Below are positions 57,646 through 64,000 of a stretch of DNA of 64,000 nucleotides, one piece after another. This stretch comes from Loktanella sp. (GTDB lineage Bacteria; Pseudomonadota; Alphaproteobacteria; Rhodobacterales; Rhodobacteraceae). The notes under the pieces are model-generated. The model was not told the DNA's origin. It searched no databases and worked only from the letters and a program-made list of their open reading frames with translations. The stretch lies in contig JAFPBO010000018.1 of assembly GCA_017390475.1 (NCBI GenBank), forward strand, positions 1 through 64,000. Reading direction: 5' to 3'. The position numbers and the translations under genes are program-made. Each line of letters begins with the position of its first letter. Positions within the stretch are counted from its first letter, which is position 1.

Positions 57646-59015
57646 AGCAGGATCAGCGTCGCAAGGCCGAGGAAGGCGAAAAAGCCCATCACATCGGTCA
57701 TTGTTGTCACGAAAGTGCCAGAGGCAAGTGCCGGGTCAAAGCCAAACTTTTCAAGCAACACCGGTACCATCGTGCCAGCCAGACCGGCCACAACCATGTT
57801 GATCAGCATCGCCATCGCAATCACCACGCCAAGCATGATGGACCCAAACCACAGATAGCCGATGGTGCCCATCACCAGCGCGAACACCACACCGTTGATC
57901 AGCCCCACCAGCCCTTCGCGCCGGACGACCCGCCATTGGTTGGCTGGCGTCAGGTCGCGTGTGGCCAGCGCGCGCACCGCCACGGTCAACGATTGTGTAC
58001 CCGCATTGCCCCCCATCGAGGCGACGATGGGCATCAGCACCGCCAAAGCGACCAGCCCGGCAATCGATTCCTCGAACAATGAGATCACGAAAGCGGCGAA
58101 ATTGGCGGTGACGAGGTTCACCGCCAGCCAGGGCAGCCGCTGTTTGCTGGTGGCAAAGACCTTGTCGGACAGGCTGCCTTCACCCACACCGGCAAGGCGC
58201 AACAGATCTTCCTCGGCTTCTTCTTCGAGAAAGGCCATCGCGTCGTCAATCGTGATCACACCGACGACCCGATCATCGTCATCCACCACGGGGGCGGTGA
58301 TCAGGTGATAGTGGTTGATCGCCTGTGCCACCTCTTCCACCCCCTGGGTGACGTGAAAGGTGCGAAAGGTTTCTTCGGTCAGGGCATGCAGCGGGGTGTC
58401 GCGCGTATTGCTCAGGATGCGGCCCAGAGTGACGTAACCCACGGCCTTCAGCCGGGGGTCGACCAGAATGATGTGATAGAACTGATCCGGCAGCACGATA
58501 TCGGAACGCAGGTAATCAATCGCCTCGCCCACGGTCCAGTGTTCGGGCGCGCGCACCAGTTCGGACTGCATGTGCCGGCCGGCCGATTCCTCGGGGTAGG
58601 ACAAAGCCTGTTCGACCACCATCCGGTCGCTGGCATCCAGCGCATCAAGCACCACGCCTTGCTGATCTTCGTCCAGATATTCGACCAGATCGACGACATC
58701 ATCGCTGTCCAGATCGCGCAGCGCATCGGCCAGTTCTGCCGGTTCCAGCTGGCCGATGATTTCTTCGCGCAGGTTTTCGTCAAGCTCGGAAAGGATATCG
58801 CCGTCGATCCCGTCTTTCCACAGGGTCAGCAATTCGCGCCGTTCCTTGCGGTCGATCTGTTCGATCAGATGCGCGATATCGGCAGGGTGCAAAGGGTCCA
58901 GCAGGATATCGACAGCGGCAGCATTGCCATTTTCGACGGCCTCAAGAACCTCGGCCACCAGCCTGTCGGTGATGCCGAATGCTTCTTCTTCATGGTCGTC
59001 GTCATGGCCAGCCAT
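57642..59015 (-). CDS. mgtE: magnesium transporter MgtE
   Basis: A 457-residue Mg channel. An acidic cytoplasmic N domain (HPADIAHLIEQIDRKERREL) is followed by two CBS domains from about residue 135 (SAGRHMQSELVRAPEHWTV; PVVDDDDRVVGVITIDDA) that sense Mg, and a membrane domain of five helices with VLMPIVASMGGNAGTQSL. ATG 59015 is fixed by GGAGG six bases upstream; the upstream frame overlaps divergent guanine deaminase. It leads a two-gene run with the cyclo-ligase. Confidence 0.96.
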   Translation of the reverse strand: MAGHDDDHEEEAFGITDRLVAEVLEAVENGNAAAVDILLDPLHPADIAHLIEQIDRKERRELLTLWKDGIDGDILSELDENLREEIIGQLEPAELADALRDLDSDDVVDLVEYLDEDQQGVVLDALDASDRMVVEQALSYPEESAGRHMQSELVRAPEHWTVGEAIDYLRSDIVLPDQFYHIILVDPRLKAVGYVTLGRILSNTRDTPLHALTEETFRTFHVTQGVEEVAQAINHYHLITAPVVDDDDRVVGVITIDDAMAFLEEEAEEDLLRLAGVGEGSLSDKVFATSKQRLPWLAVNLVTANFAAFVISLFEESIAGLVALAVLMPIVASMGGNAGTQSLTVAVRALATRDLTPANQWRVVRREGLVGLINGVVFALVMGTIGYLWFGSIMLGVVIAMAMLINMVVAGLAGTMVPVLLEKFGFDPALASGTFVTTMTDVMGFFAFLGLATLILL

Positions 59016-59113
59016 CAGGCACCTCCGGTTTTCGGGCAGCATAGCCAAAGCAGCCATACTGACAACGCCAATCCATGATTTACGCCCGCATTTGCACAGC
59101 CTATACCGGCGAT

Positions 59114-60406
59114 ATGACAAAACTTTTACTCCTTGGCCAAATACTTGGTTTTTCTGGCAATCCGCTGATCGGCGATTGGGCAGATGCAGTGCAGTTCAAC
59201 AGCGCGGGCGGCGTGCTGATTGACGGTGACAAGGTTGTGGCGACGGGTGACGGGGCAGCCCTGCGCGCCGCGCATCCGGGCGCGCGGGTGGTGGATTATG
59301 GCGACAAGCTGATCAGCGCCGGTTTTGTCGATGCTCATATGCATTACCCACAAACGGGCATTATCGCGAGTTGGGGTAAACAGCTGATCGACTGGCTGAA
59401 CATCTATACCTTCCCCGAAGAGGCGCGGCTGGCTGACCCCGCTTATGCGGCAGAGGTGGCTACACGCACGATAGATCTGGCCGTGGCCCATGGCACCACG
59501 ACGCTGACCAGCTATTGCACGATCCATCCCGGCAGTGTGGATGCCTTTTTCGCCGCCGCCGCGGCGCGCAATATGGCGGTGATCGCGGGCAAGACCTGTA
59601 TGGACCGCAATGCCCCCGACAATCTGCGCGACAATGCGCAATCGGCCTATGATGACAGCAAGGCGCTGATTGATCGCTGGCACGGCAAGGGCCGTGCGAC
59701 CTATGCGATCACGCCACGGTTTTCGCCGACCTCGACACCTGATCAATTGGCCGCACTTGGCGCGCTTTGGGCGGAGCATCCTGACTGCCTGATGCAGACG
59801 CATCTGAGTGAACAATTGCCGGAAATCGCCTGGGTCCGGGACCTGTTTCCCGATGCCCGCGATTATCTGGATACTTATGAGGCGTTCGGCCTGCTGGGCG
59901 CGCGTGGTATCTTTGGCCATGCGATCCATCTGGAACCGCGCGAGATTGCGCGGCTGGCAGAGGTCGGGGCTGCTGTCGTACATTGCCCGACATCGAATGC
60001 TTTCATCGGGTCAGGGCTGTTTGATCTGATGGGGCTGGCGCGTGTCGGTCTGACCATCGGGCTGGCCACGGATACCGGCGGCGGGTCGTCGTTTTCGATG
60101 CTGCGCACGATGGCCGCCGCCTATGAAATCGGGCAATTGCGCGGTGTCGCGCTGCATCCGGCGCAATTGCTGTGGCTGGCGACCGAAGGGTCCGCCGCCA
60201 GCCTGCATATGGCAGGACAGATCGGGCATCTGGGGGCTGGGGCTGCGGCGGATATCACGGTTCTGGACCTCGCATCTACCCCCGCAATTGCCCAGCGGTC
60301 AGGCCGTGCGACAGATATCTGGGACGCGCTGTTTCCGACGATCATGATGGGCGATGACCGCGCGATTGCCGACGTCTGGATCGCGGGGGTCAGGCAGGGG
60401 GCCTGA
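59114..60406 (+). CDS. guaD: guanine deaminase
   Basis: Zinc amidohydrolase of 430 residues converting guanine to xanthine. The metal site GFVDAHMHYPQTGIIASWG near residue 70 is typical, as are AHGTTTLTSYCTIHP, MQTHLSEQLPEI, FGHAIHLEPREIARL and the TDTGGGSSFSMLRTM segment. ATG 59114 is the best start; an earlier in-frame ATG (59075) adds 13 residues without homology. It is divergent from mgtE. No other purine catabolism genes are adjacent. Confidence 0.95.
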   Translation: MTKLLLLGQILGFSGNPLIGDWADAVQFNSAGGVLIDGDKVVATGDGAALRAAHPGARVVDYGDKLISAGFVDAHMHYPQTGIIASWGKQLIDWLNIYTFPEEARLADPAYAAEVATRTIDLAVAHGTTTLTSYCTIHPGSVDAFFAAAAARNMAVIAGKTCMDRNAPDNLRDNAQSAYDDSKALIDRWHGKGRATYAITPRFSPTSTPDQLAALGALWAEHPDCLMQTHLSEQLPEIAWVRDLFPDARDYLDTYEAFGLLGARGIFGHAIHLEPREIARLAEVGAAVVHCPTSNAFIGSGLFDLMGLARVGLTIGLATDTGGGSSFSMLRTMAAAYEIGQLRGVALHPAQLLWLATEGSAASLHMAGQIGHLGAGAAADITVLDLASTPAIAQRSGRATDIWDALFPTIMMGDDRAIADVWIAGVRQGA

Positions 60407-60415
60407 CGGCCGCCA

Positions 60416-60895
60416 TTAACAACTGTCTGCCAGTTTCAGCACCCAGATATCACCCGACCGGCCCAGCCCAAAGCTGCGGAACCGCACCCCAAGCATATTG
60501 GCACGGTGCGCCGGTGACGCGGCCCAGGCGGCGAAAACGTCATCTTCGGATTGTTGCCCCCTGGAGATGTTTTCCGCCATCAGCCGCGGTCGGCACCCCG
60601 CAACGGCGATCCGTTGTTCGACGGTGATCCCATTCGGGCCGTTCGGGGCCAGATGCGAGAAATAATTGTTCTGCGCCATGTCATCGGCATGGGCCTGTGC
60701 CGCGCGGGTCAGGTTCGGGTCCTGCCCCATACCGGCAAGCCCCTGGCTCAACCGTAATTCGCGCAACGCACCGGCAAATCCTTGCGTGGCCATATCCGCA
60801 GGGACCGTGCGGATCGTCGAGTGCGGTGCCATCGGCGCGCCCGTGCTGCAAGCCGCCAGCATAGTACATGAAATCAGCGCAACATATCTGAACAT
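60416..60895 (-). CDS. CAP-domain (SCP/PR1) lipoprotein
   Basis: A 159-residue protein with lipobox LAAC near residue 15 and a CAP domain: LRLSQGLAGM, LTRAAQAHADDMAQNNYFSHLAPNG with the conserved histidine, LMAENISRG, and WAASPAHRANMLGVRFRSFGLG with the second histidine. A disulfide between Cys in GCRPRL and the terminal Cys is possible. GGAGG precedes the ATG. Bacterial CAP proteins are extracellular or periplasmic and of unclear function. It converges on guaD with nine bases between stops. Confidence 0.88.
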   Translation of the reverse strand: MFRYVALISCTMLAACSTGAPMAPHSTIRTVPADMATQGFAGALRELRLSQGLAGMGQDPNLTRAAQAHADDMAQNNYFSHLAPNGPNGITVEQRIAVAGCRPRLMAENISRGQQSEDDVFAAWAASPAHRANMLGVRFRSFGLGRSGDIWVLKLADSC

Positions 60896-60975
60896 CGTAA
60901 CATACCTCCGTACTCCTTACCGATCACAACCAGAGGGTTGCACGAAATCCAAGGCAGGAATATGGCGGTCGGAAA

Positions 60976-61773
60976 TTATTGATGCGCTTGCAACACAGCT
61001 AGGGCGGTGGCGTGAATATCCGCATTGGCAGCGGCCAGCACCTGCCCGCCGTCATGTACCGGACGACCGGTCCAGTCGGTGACGATACCGCCAGCCGCTG
61101 TGATCACCGCAATCGGGCCCTGCACGTCATAGGCGTTCAGCCCAGCCTCGATCACCAGATCGACCTGGCCTGCAGCCAGCAGTGCATAGCCGTAACAATC
61201 CATGCCATAGCGGGTCAGCCGCACCCGTTGCGACACGGCCTGGAACGCCTGCATCTCTGCGGGGGTGCCGATTTCGGGGAAAGTGGACAGCAAGATCGCC
61301 TGATCCAAAGCACGCGGCGCGCGCGTGGTCAGTTGGGTCACGCCCATCGGACCGGTCAGCACCGCCTGCCCGAACCCACCGGCGAACCGTTCGCCGATAT
61401 AGGGCTGATCAATGATGCCGTAGACCGGACCGGCGTCATGGCCCACCGCGATCAGCACCCCCCATGTCGGCGTGCCGCTGATATAGCCGCGGGTGCCGTC
61501 AATCGGGTCCAGCACCCAGCGCAAACCGCTGGTGCCGCTGGTCTGGCCATATTCTTCGCCAAAGATCGCATCCTCTGGGCGTTCTTTGGCCAGAATATCA
61601 CGCATGGCACGTTCGGCGGCGCGATCAGCGATGGTGACAGGATCGAACTGGCCATCCCCCTTGCTGTCGGCCACCAGTCCGGCTGTGCGAAAATGCGCCA
61701 GAGCCGGGCCGCGCGCGGCATCGGCCAGCAGATGCGCAACACGGATCAATTCCGCTTGCAGGTCTGGTTCCAT
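60976..61773 (-). CDS. hisN: histidinol-phosphatase, inositol-monophosphatase type
   Basis: A 265-residue phosphatase of the IMPase superfamily. The metal-binding motifs are GEEYGQ (residue ~72), LDPIDGTRGYISG (~86) and NAYDVQGPIAVITAAGG (~217). The GYISG extension and FDPVTIADRAAE resemble HisN histidinol-phosphatases of alphaproteobacteria more than CysQ or SuhB. It would dephosphorylate histidinol phosphate in histidine synthesis, though no other his genes are adjacent. It lies 74 bases downstream of the XRE gene, same strand. Confidence 0.88.
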   Translation of the reverse strand: MEPDLQAELIRVAHLLADAARGPALAHFRTAGLVADSKGDGQFDPVTIADRAAERAMRDILAKERPEDAIFGEEYGQTSGTSGLRWVLDPIDGTRGYISGTPTWGVLIAVGHDAGPVYGIIDQPYIGERFAGGFGQAVLTGPMGVTQLTTRAPRALDQAILLSTFPEIGTPAEMQAFQAVSQRVRLTRYGMDCYGYALLAAGQVDLVIEAGLNAYDVQGPIAVITAAGGIVTDWTGRPVHDGGQVLAAANADIHATALAVLQAHQ

Positions 61774-61847
61774 CTGATGTCCCGATCTTTGCTTTGCCGT
61801 ATCCGGAAAAGCGGTAGCCCGGCGCCGATCAGCAGGTCAAGGGGGCT

Positions 61848-62219
61848 TTATGCGGCTTCGCTCAGCACGCGGGCCAGATCAAACAGACGACGGCGCTGAT
61901 TTTCAGGGATTGCATAGTATGAACGCAGCAATTCCAGTGCTTCTTTATCGGTCAGGATATCACCGGGCATATCGCTGGTGGCTGCGTCGACTTCTGGTTG
62001 CGCGTCATAGCCTTCGAAAAAGAACGAGACCGGCACACCCAGCACATTGGAAATATCCCACAGCCGCGACGCGCTGACCCGGTTCATACCGGTTTCATAT
62101 TTCTGGATCTGCTGGAATTTTATTCCAACATTTTCTGCAAGTTGCTGCTGCGTGGTTCCGTTCATCCAGCGCCGATGTCTGATCCGTTTTCCGACATAGA
62201 CGTCAACAGGGTGCTTCAT
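61848..62219 (-). CDS. XRE-family transcriptional regulator
   Basis: A 123-residue DNA-binding protein whose helix-turn-helix reads TQQQLAENVGIKFQQIQKYETGMNRVSASRL, split here (residues about 23-53), with an alphaproteobacterial C-terminal extension (ALELLRSYYAIPENQRRRLFDLARVLSE). AAGGA lies about eight bases before the ATG. Such single-domain XRE regulators of Rhodobacterales often govern stress or cell-cycle genes. Its target is unknown; the inverted repeat at 62371 is one candidate site. Confidence 0.9.
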   Translation of the reverse strand: MKHPVDVYVGKRIRHRRWMNGTTQQQLAENVGIKFQQIQKYETGMNRVSASRLWDISNVLGVPVSFFFEGYDAQPEVDAATSDMPGDILTDKEALELLRSYYAIPENQRRRLFDLARVLSEAA

Positions 62220-62370
62220 TCTTTTTATCCTTAGTTAAAATACTGGCCACAAAATGCGTGCCGAACAACGCGCGCCGTGAAACCAAAGAACAGGCTCTTG
62301 GTGCTGTTTTTCACTGACCAATACGTCATGCCACCTTTTCGATAAAACACGCAACGGTTGCAGGCTGTTC

Positions 62371-62393
62371 CCTGACCTTAAAGACAGGTCAGG
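62371..62393. promoter_or_regulatory. inverted repeat in the XRE / quinone oxidoreductase divergent region
   Basis: CCTGACC-TTAAAGACA-GGTCAGG has two perfect seven-base arms around nine bases, in the 267-base gap between the divergent XRE and oxidoreductase genes. It is 93 bases before the oxidoreductase start. It could be an operator for either gene; there is no T-run to make it a terminator. The rest of the gap is AT-rich leader with no ORF that I trust. Confidence 0.45.
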
Positions 62394-62486
62394 TATAAGC
62401 TGCGGTAGCCGGAACCAATCTAGTCACACCTGTCAGCGCAGCAATGCTAGATCTGAACCAATCACAATCGCAAAGGATTCGCACAG

Positions 62487-63446
62487 ATGCGCGCATTTCA
62501 GGTCACGTCTTATGTCGCCCCTCCCAGTCTGGCGGAAATTCCCGCCCCCAGCCCCGCTACAGGCGAGGTTTTGCTGGATATTGCGGCCTGTGGTCTAAAT
62601 TTCGCCGATCTACTGATGGCCAAAGGGACCTATCAGGACACACCGAACCCGCCATTCACCCTGGGGATGGAGGTTTGCGGCACGGTGATTGCGCAGGGCG
62701 CAGGCGTCACCAGCCCCGCCATCGGTACCCGTGTTGCGGTGTTCGGCGGCCAAGGGGGGATGGCAGATCAGGGGACTTTCCCCGCCGCGCTGTGCCGCCC
62801 GGTCCCCGATACGATGAGCGCCGAGGTTGCAGCCGGTTTCATGGTCGCCTACGGCACGTCGCATCTGGCGTTGACCCGCCGCGCGCGGTTGCAACCGGGC
62901 GAAACCCTGCTGGTGCTGGGTGCGGCGGGCGGTGTCGGGCTGACAGCAGTCGAAATCGGCAAAGCGATGGGCGCGCGCGTCATCGCTGTGGCGCGCGGCG
63001 CGGACAAGCTGGCGGTGGCCCGCGCAGCCGGTGCGGACCATGTGATCGACAGCGACGCGCAGGACATCAAGGCCAGCGCAAGGGCGCTTGGTGGGGCCGA
63101 TGTTGTCTATGACCCGGTCGGCGGTGATACATTCAAAGCGGCCCTTTCCGCCTGCAAGCCAGAGGCGCGGGTGATCGTCATCGGCTTTGCCAGCGGTGAT
63201 GTCCCGCAGGTGCCCGCCAATATCCTGCTGGTTAAGAATATCGATGTAATCGGGTTTTACTGGGGCGGTTATCTGAAATTCCAGCCAGAGGCCTTGTCGG
63301 CCTCGCTGGCGGAATTGCTGGACTGGCTGGCAGAGGGGCGGCTGCACCCCCATATCAGCCACATCCTGCCACTGGACCGCGCGGATGAGGCGTTGGAGCT
63401 GATGCGCAGCCGCGCCTCCACAGGCAAGGTCGTTATTGTGCCGTGA
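62487..63446 (+). CDS. NADPH:quinone oxidoreductase family (zinc-independent MDR)
   Basis: A 319-residue medium-chain dehydrogenase/reductase. The GroES-like part has AACGLNFADLLMAKGTYQDTP and the nucleotide-binding part LVLGAAGGVGLTAVEIGKAMGARVIAV near residue 146, with VVYDPVGGDTFKAAL behind it. The zinc-binding residues of true alcohol dehydrogenases are missing, as expected of quinone oxidoreductase (QOR) members. AAAGGA precedes the ATG. It converges on a LysR gene with a 14-base overlap. Physiological substrate unknown. Confidence 0.88.
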   Translation: MRAFQVTSYVAPPSLAEIPAPSPATGEVLLDIAACGLNFADLLMAKGTYQDTPNPPFTLGMEVCGTVIAQGAGVTSPAIGTRVAVFGGQGGMADQGTFPAALCRPVPDTMSAEVAAGFMVAYGTSHLALTRRARLQPGETLLVLGAAGGVGLTAVEIGKAMGARVIAVARGADKLAVARAAGADHVIDSDAQDIKASARALGGADVVYDPVGGDTFKAALSACKPEARVIVIGFASGDVPQVPANILLVKNIDVIGFYWGGYLKFQPEALSASLAELLDWLAEGRLHPHISHILPLDRADEALELMRSRASTGKVVIVP

Positions 63447-64000
63447 CCGGGGTGCTTTGCGTGTAAAACCCGTCGCGGATGAACCCGGCCAGATCGGCGA
63501 TCACCGGACTGCTGTCCAGATCGGCGTGATACAGATTGACGTTGAAATGGCGCAGATCGGGCAAGGCACCGCCATGGTTGATCCGTTCGAAATGGCGCGG
63601 CTCTGCCCCGGCCAACATCGTATGGACCGCAAGATCGGCGCTGACAGAGGCCTCTATCGTGCGGCTGGAATGGCTTTCGACGGCCATTTCCCAAGGGATA
63701 CCAGCCTCATCCAGGCGACGCTGCACGAATTTGCGGAAAATGCAGCGATGCTCGAACGCCAGCCGCAGGGGGCGCTGTTTCCACACTTGCCCGCCGGGCG
63801 CGCCCAGCCAGACCAGCGGGATAGCAGTCAGGGTTTCACCGCCCTGCCCGACGCTGTCTTCGGTGGTTAGAATCATATCCAATGCGCCGCGTCGGTATTC
63901 ATCCAGCAACTGACTGGTGAACGATGACGCCAATTGTACCCGCATCCGCGGATAGGCAGCGGCAAAGCGGCGCAACACCTGCGGTATCACCGGATAGACG
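63433..64000 (-). CDS. LysR-family regulator, C-terminal part (cut by window end)
   Basis: The frame is open to the window edge, so the N-terminal helix-turn-helix is missing. What remains is the effector-binding domain, beginning VYPVIPQVLRRFAAAYPRMRVQL, typical of LysR proteins, followed by DEYRRGALDMILTTED, PLVWLGAPGG and LADLAGFIRDGFY. The domain looks complete at its C-terminus. The gene continues beyond base 64000. Its targets cannot be told. Confidence 0.85.
   Translation of the reverse strand, partial: VYPVIPQVLRRFAAAYPRMRVQLASSFTSQLLDEYRRGALDMILTTEDSVGQGGETLTAIPLVWLGAPGGQVWKQRPLRLAFEHRCIFRKFVQRRLDEAGIPWEMAVESHSSRTIEASVSADLAVHTMLAGAEPRHFERINHGGALPDLRHFNVNLYHADLDSSPVIADLAGFIRDGFYTQSTPVTAQ

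Noticed and set aside
1-64000. tRNA, rRNA, CRISPR or prophage features
   Set aside because: I saw no cloverleaf-like genes, no regularly spaced repeats, and no integrase, capsid or tail genes; without a covariance search a small RNA could still be missed.

Overview
The window is GC-rich, densely coded, mostly core chromosome from an alphaproteobacterium of the Rhodobacterales (Roseobacter/Rhodobacter group). This is inferred from the division cluster order (ftsW-murG-murC-murB-ddl-ftsQ-ftsA-ftsZ-lpxC), the proS/lolCD block, the perM-hdaA-ppk-ppx block, the PccR-type propionyl-CoA regulator beside pccB, and the betIC/betBA and choXWV choline genes. I see no rRNA, tRNA, CRISPR array, prophage or toxin-antitoxin module.

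Layout. 1-1.5 kb: a scar-like left edge with the 3' end of an IS5-type transposase, an AT-rich orphan C-terminal fragment, and a DUF1194 (von Willebrand-like) secreted protein whose tail runs into low-GC sequence. 1.5-15.2 kb (minus strand): the division and cell-wall cluster from ftsW down to ftsZ, a terminator, then lpxC, bamD and recN. 15.3-18.2 kb: a flavoprotein, a DUF3047 protein, a small cytochrome c lipoprotein and a YdcZ-type permease. 18.2-22.3 kb (minus): proS, a DUF2937 protein, lolC, lolD. 22.4-28 kb (plus): a PerM-type permease, hdaA, ppk, ppx, followed by minus-strand small periplasmic, TerB-DnaJ and VOC genes.

30-43.5 kb is the propionyl-CoA block: methylmalonyl-CoA mutase, biotin carboxylase pccA, two small genes, carboxyltransferase pccB, and the regulator pccR. 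TTTGCAAA-like half sites lie before pccB, before pccR and in the divergent region of a DUF2946/PepSY pair and a DUF486 gene. Together these genes carry propionyl-CoA to succinyl-CoA under an acyl-CoA-sensing regulator. 43.5-51.7 kb is a choline / choline-O-sulfate block. A choline ABC importer (choXWV) faces betI-betC-betB-betA, with a perfect palindrome between them that suits BetI. The pathway imports choline, desulfates choline-O-sulfate and oxidises choline to glycine betaine.

51.7-64 kb holds housekeeping and transport genes: two DMT permeases, a YmdB-type phosphoesterase, an SLC13 permease with RCK-C domains, yebC, 5-formyl-THF cyclo-ligase, mgtE, guanine deaminase, a CAP-domain lipoprotein, hisN, an XRE regulator, a quinone oxidoreductase and a LysR regulator cut by the window end.

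The least explained structure is a family of six short intergenic repeats (GCCTCCGGCGGG followed by ATATTT or AGTATTT, then often TCGGAAGATG). Their GCCTCC end always lies 9-46 bases from a gene end. I found no convincing new multi-gene system; most of the window is ordinary core genome.
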